Assembly (NCBI GenBank): GCA_021822995.1
Contig: JAKAPN010000079.1
Coordinates: 1 to 5,742, forward strand
Direction: 5' to 3'
Origin: an archaeon
Lineage (GTDB): Archaea; Thermoproteota; Nitrososphaeria; Nitrososphaerales; Gagatemarchaeaceae
DNA: 5,742 nucleotides
Numbering within the stretch: the first letter of the stretch is position 1; the number at the start of each line of letters is the position of its first letter. The position numbers and the translations under genes are program-made. Of the stretch, positions 5,467 to 5,742 are shown piece by piece. The notes under the pieces were generated by a model. That model did not search any database. It had not been told where the DNA came from and saw only the letters and a list, made by a program, of their open reading frames with translations.

Positions 5467-5742
5467 TTGACCGACACCTCGGCCGTCGGCTTTGCTATCT
5501 ACCTCGCGGCTGTGCTTTCGCCAGGTTTCGGCCTGGGAACGCTATCCGGCAAGTGGAAGAGCGATAATGGGATGGCGCGGCAGATCGGGTATTCGCTCGG
5601 ATACGGGCTCGCGGTCGACACCGCGGCTCTGGCAATCGGGACCCTCGGGTTCAGGCTCGGGCCGCTTGTCCTGGCAGGGATAGACCCCTGGACCGTCTAT
5701 TCGCTCATCGGCCTGGGTCCCGTCCTGGTGCTCGTCTCTGCC
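5467..5742 (+). CDS. N-terminal part of a multispanning membrane protein, family not recognised
   Basis: The frame runs off the window after 92 residues. It begins MTDTSAVGFAIYLA with hydrophobic segments at roughly 7-24, 42-62 and 66-92, separated by a polar stretch with GKWKSDNGMARQ (about 28-39), and contains an SPGFGLG turn. An N-terminal helix with a PGF/PGY turn followed by a small loop recalls archaeal DUF1616-type and membrane glycosyltransferase proteins. That resemblance is only impressionistic, so no function is assigned. It starts at TTG after a clear Shine-Dalgarno and is divergent from the S-layer-like operon. If it proved to be a glycosyltransferase, the neighbourhood with sequon-rich surface proteins would make sense. 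GTG at 5512 is a weaker alternative start. Confidence 0.7.
   Translation, partial: MTDTSAVGFAIYLAAVLSPGFGLGTLSGKWKSDNGMARQIGYSLGYGLAVDTAALAIGTLGFRLGPLVLAGIDPWTVYSLIGLGPVLVLVSA

Noticed and set aside
5122..5683. Open frames at 5122-5427 (minus) and 5492-5683 (plus)
   Set aside because: The first crosses the structured GC-rich element and has low-complexity Pro/Arg/Leu content. The second is out of frame with the hydrophobic protein that has a proper ribosome binding site.
1..5742. CRISPR array
   Set aside because: No regularly spaced direct repeats are present.

Overview
The window looks archaeal, probably from the Thermoproteota or a related lineage with a moderately high GC content. The reasons are: a palindromic TATA box placed so that the large minus-strand gene would be transcribed with little or no leader; two consecutive secreted beta-rich proteins arranged like the S-layer pair SlaA/SlaB of Sulfolobales; and an archaeal-style TnpB. 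The exact lineage cannot be fixed from this sequence alone.

Layout. (1) Positions 1-984, plus strand: the C-terminal two thirds or more of an IS200/IS605-type TnpB. The RuvC triad and zinc finger are intact, but one in-frame TAA at 514-516 interrupts the gene. Its 3' end carries two tandem hairpins (975-998 and 1004-1019) that look like the right end or guide-RNA scaffold of the element. (2) Positions 1026-1067: an 11-bp hairpin and T-tract that terminate the convergent minus-strand operon. (3) Positions 5036 down to 1054, minus strand: a two-gene operon with an 11-nt spacer. The first gene encodes a 970-residue secreted multi-domain Ig-like protein with almost no charge in its C-terminal part. 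The second encodes a 352-residue protein with a signal peptide, two Ig-like domains, a heptad-like stalk, one C-terminal transmembrane helix and a short basic tail. The best reading is an S-layer lattice protein plus its membrane-anchored stalk. (4) Positions 5037-5466: a 430-nt divergent intergenic region. It holds the operon promoter, small inverted repeats and a GC-rich element (5304-5448) that can fold into nested long-range helices just ahead of the next gene. (5) Positions 5467-5742, plus strand: the N-terminal 92 residues of an unrecognised multispanning membrane protein, with a TTG start and a good Shine-Dalgarno sequence.

The two minus-strand proteins probably work together as outer canopy and anchoring pillar of the cell envelope. 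The tnpB remnant is an insertion sitting just past their terminator. The most interesting items are the SlaA/SlaB-like pair, which shows its architecture clearly, and the possible structured leader RNA before the TTG-started membrane protein.
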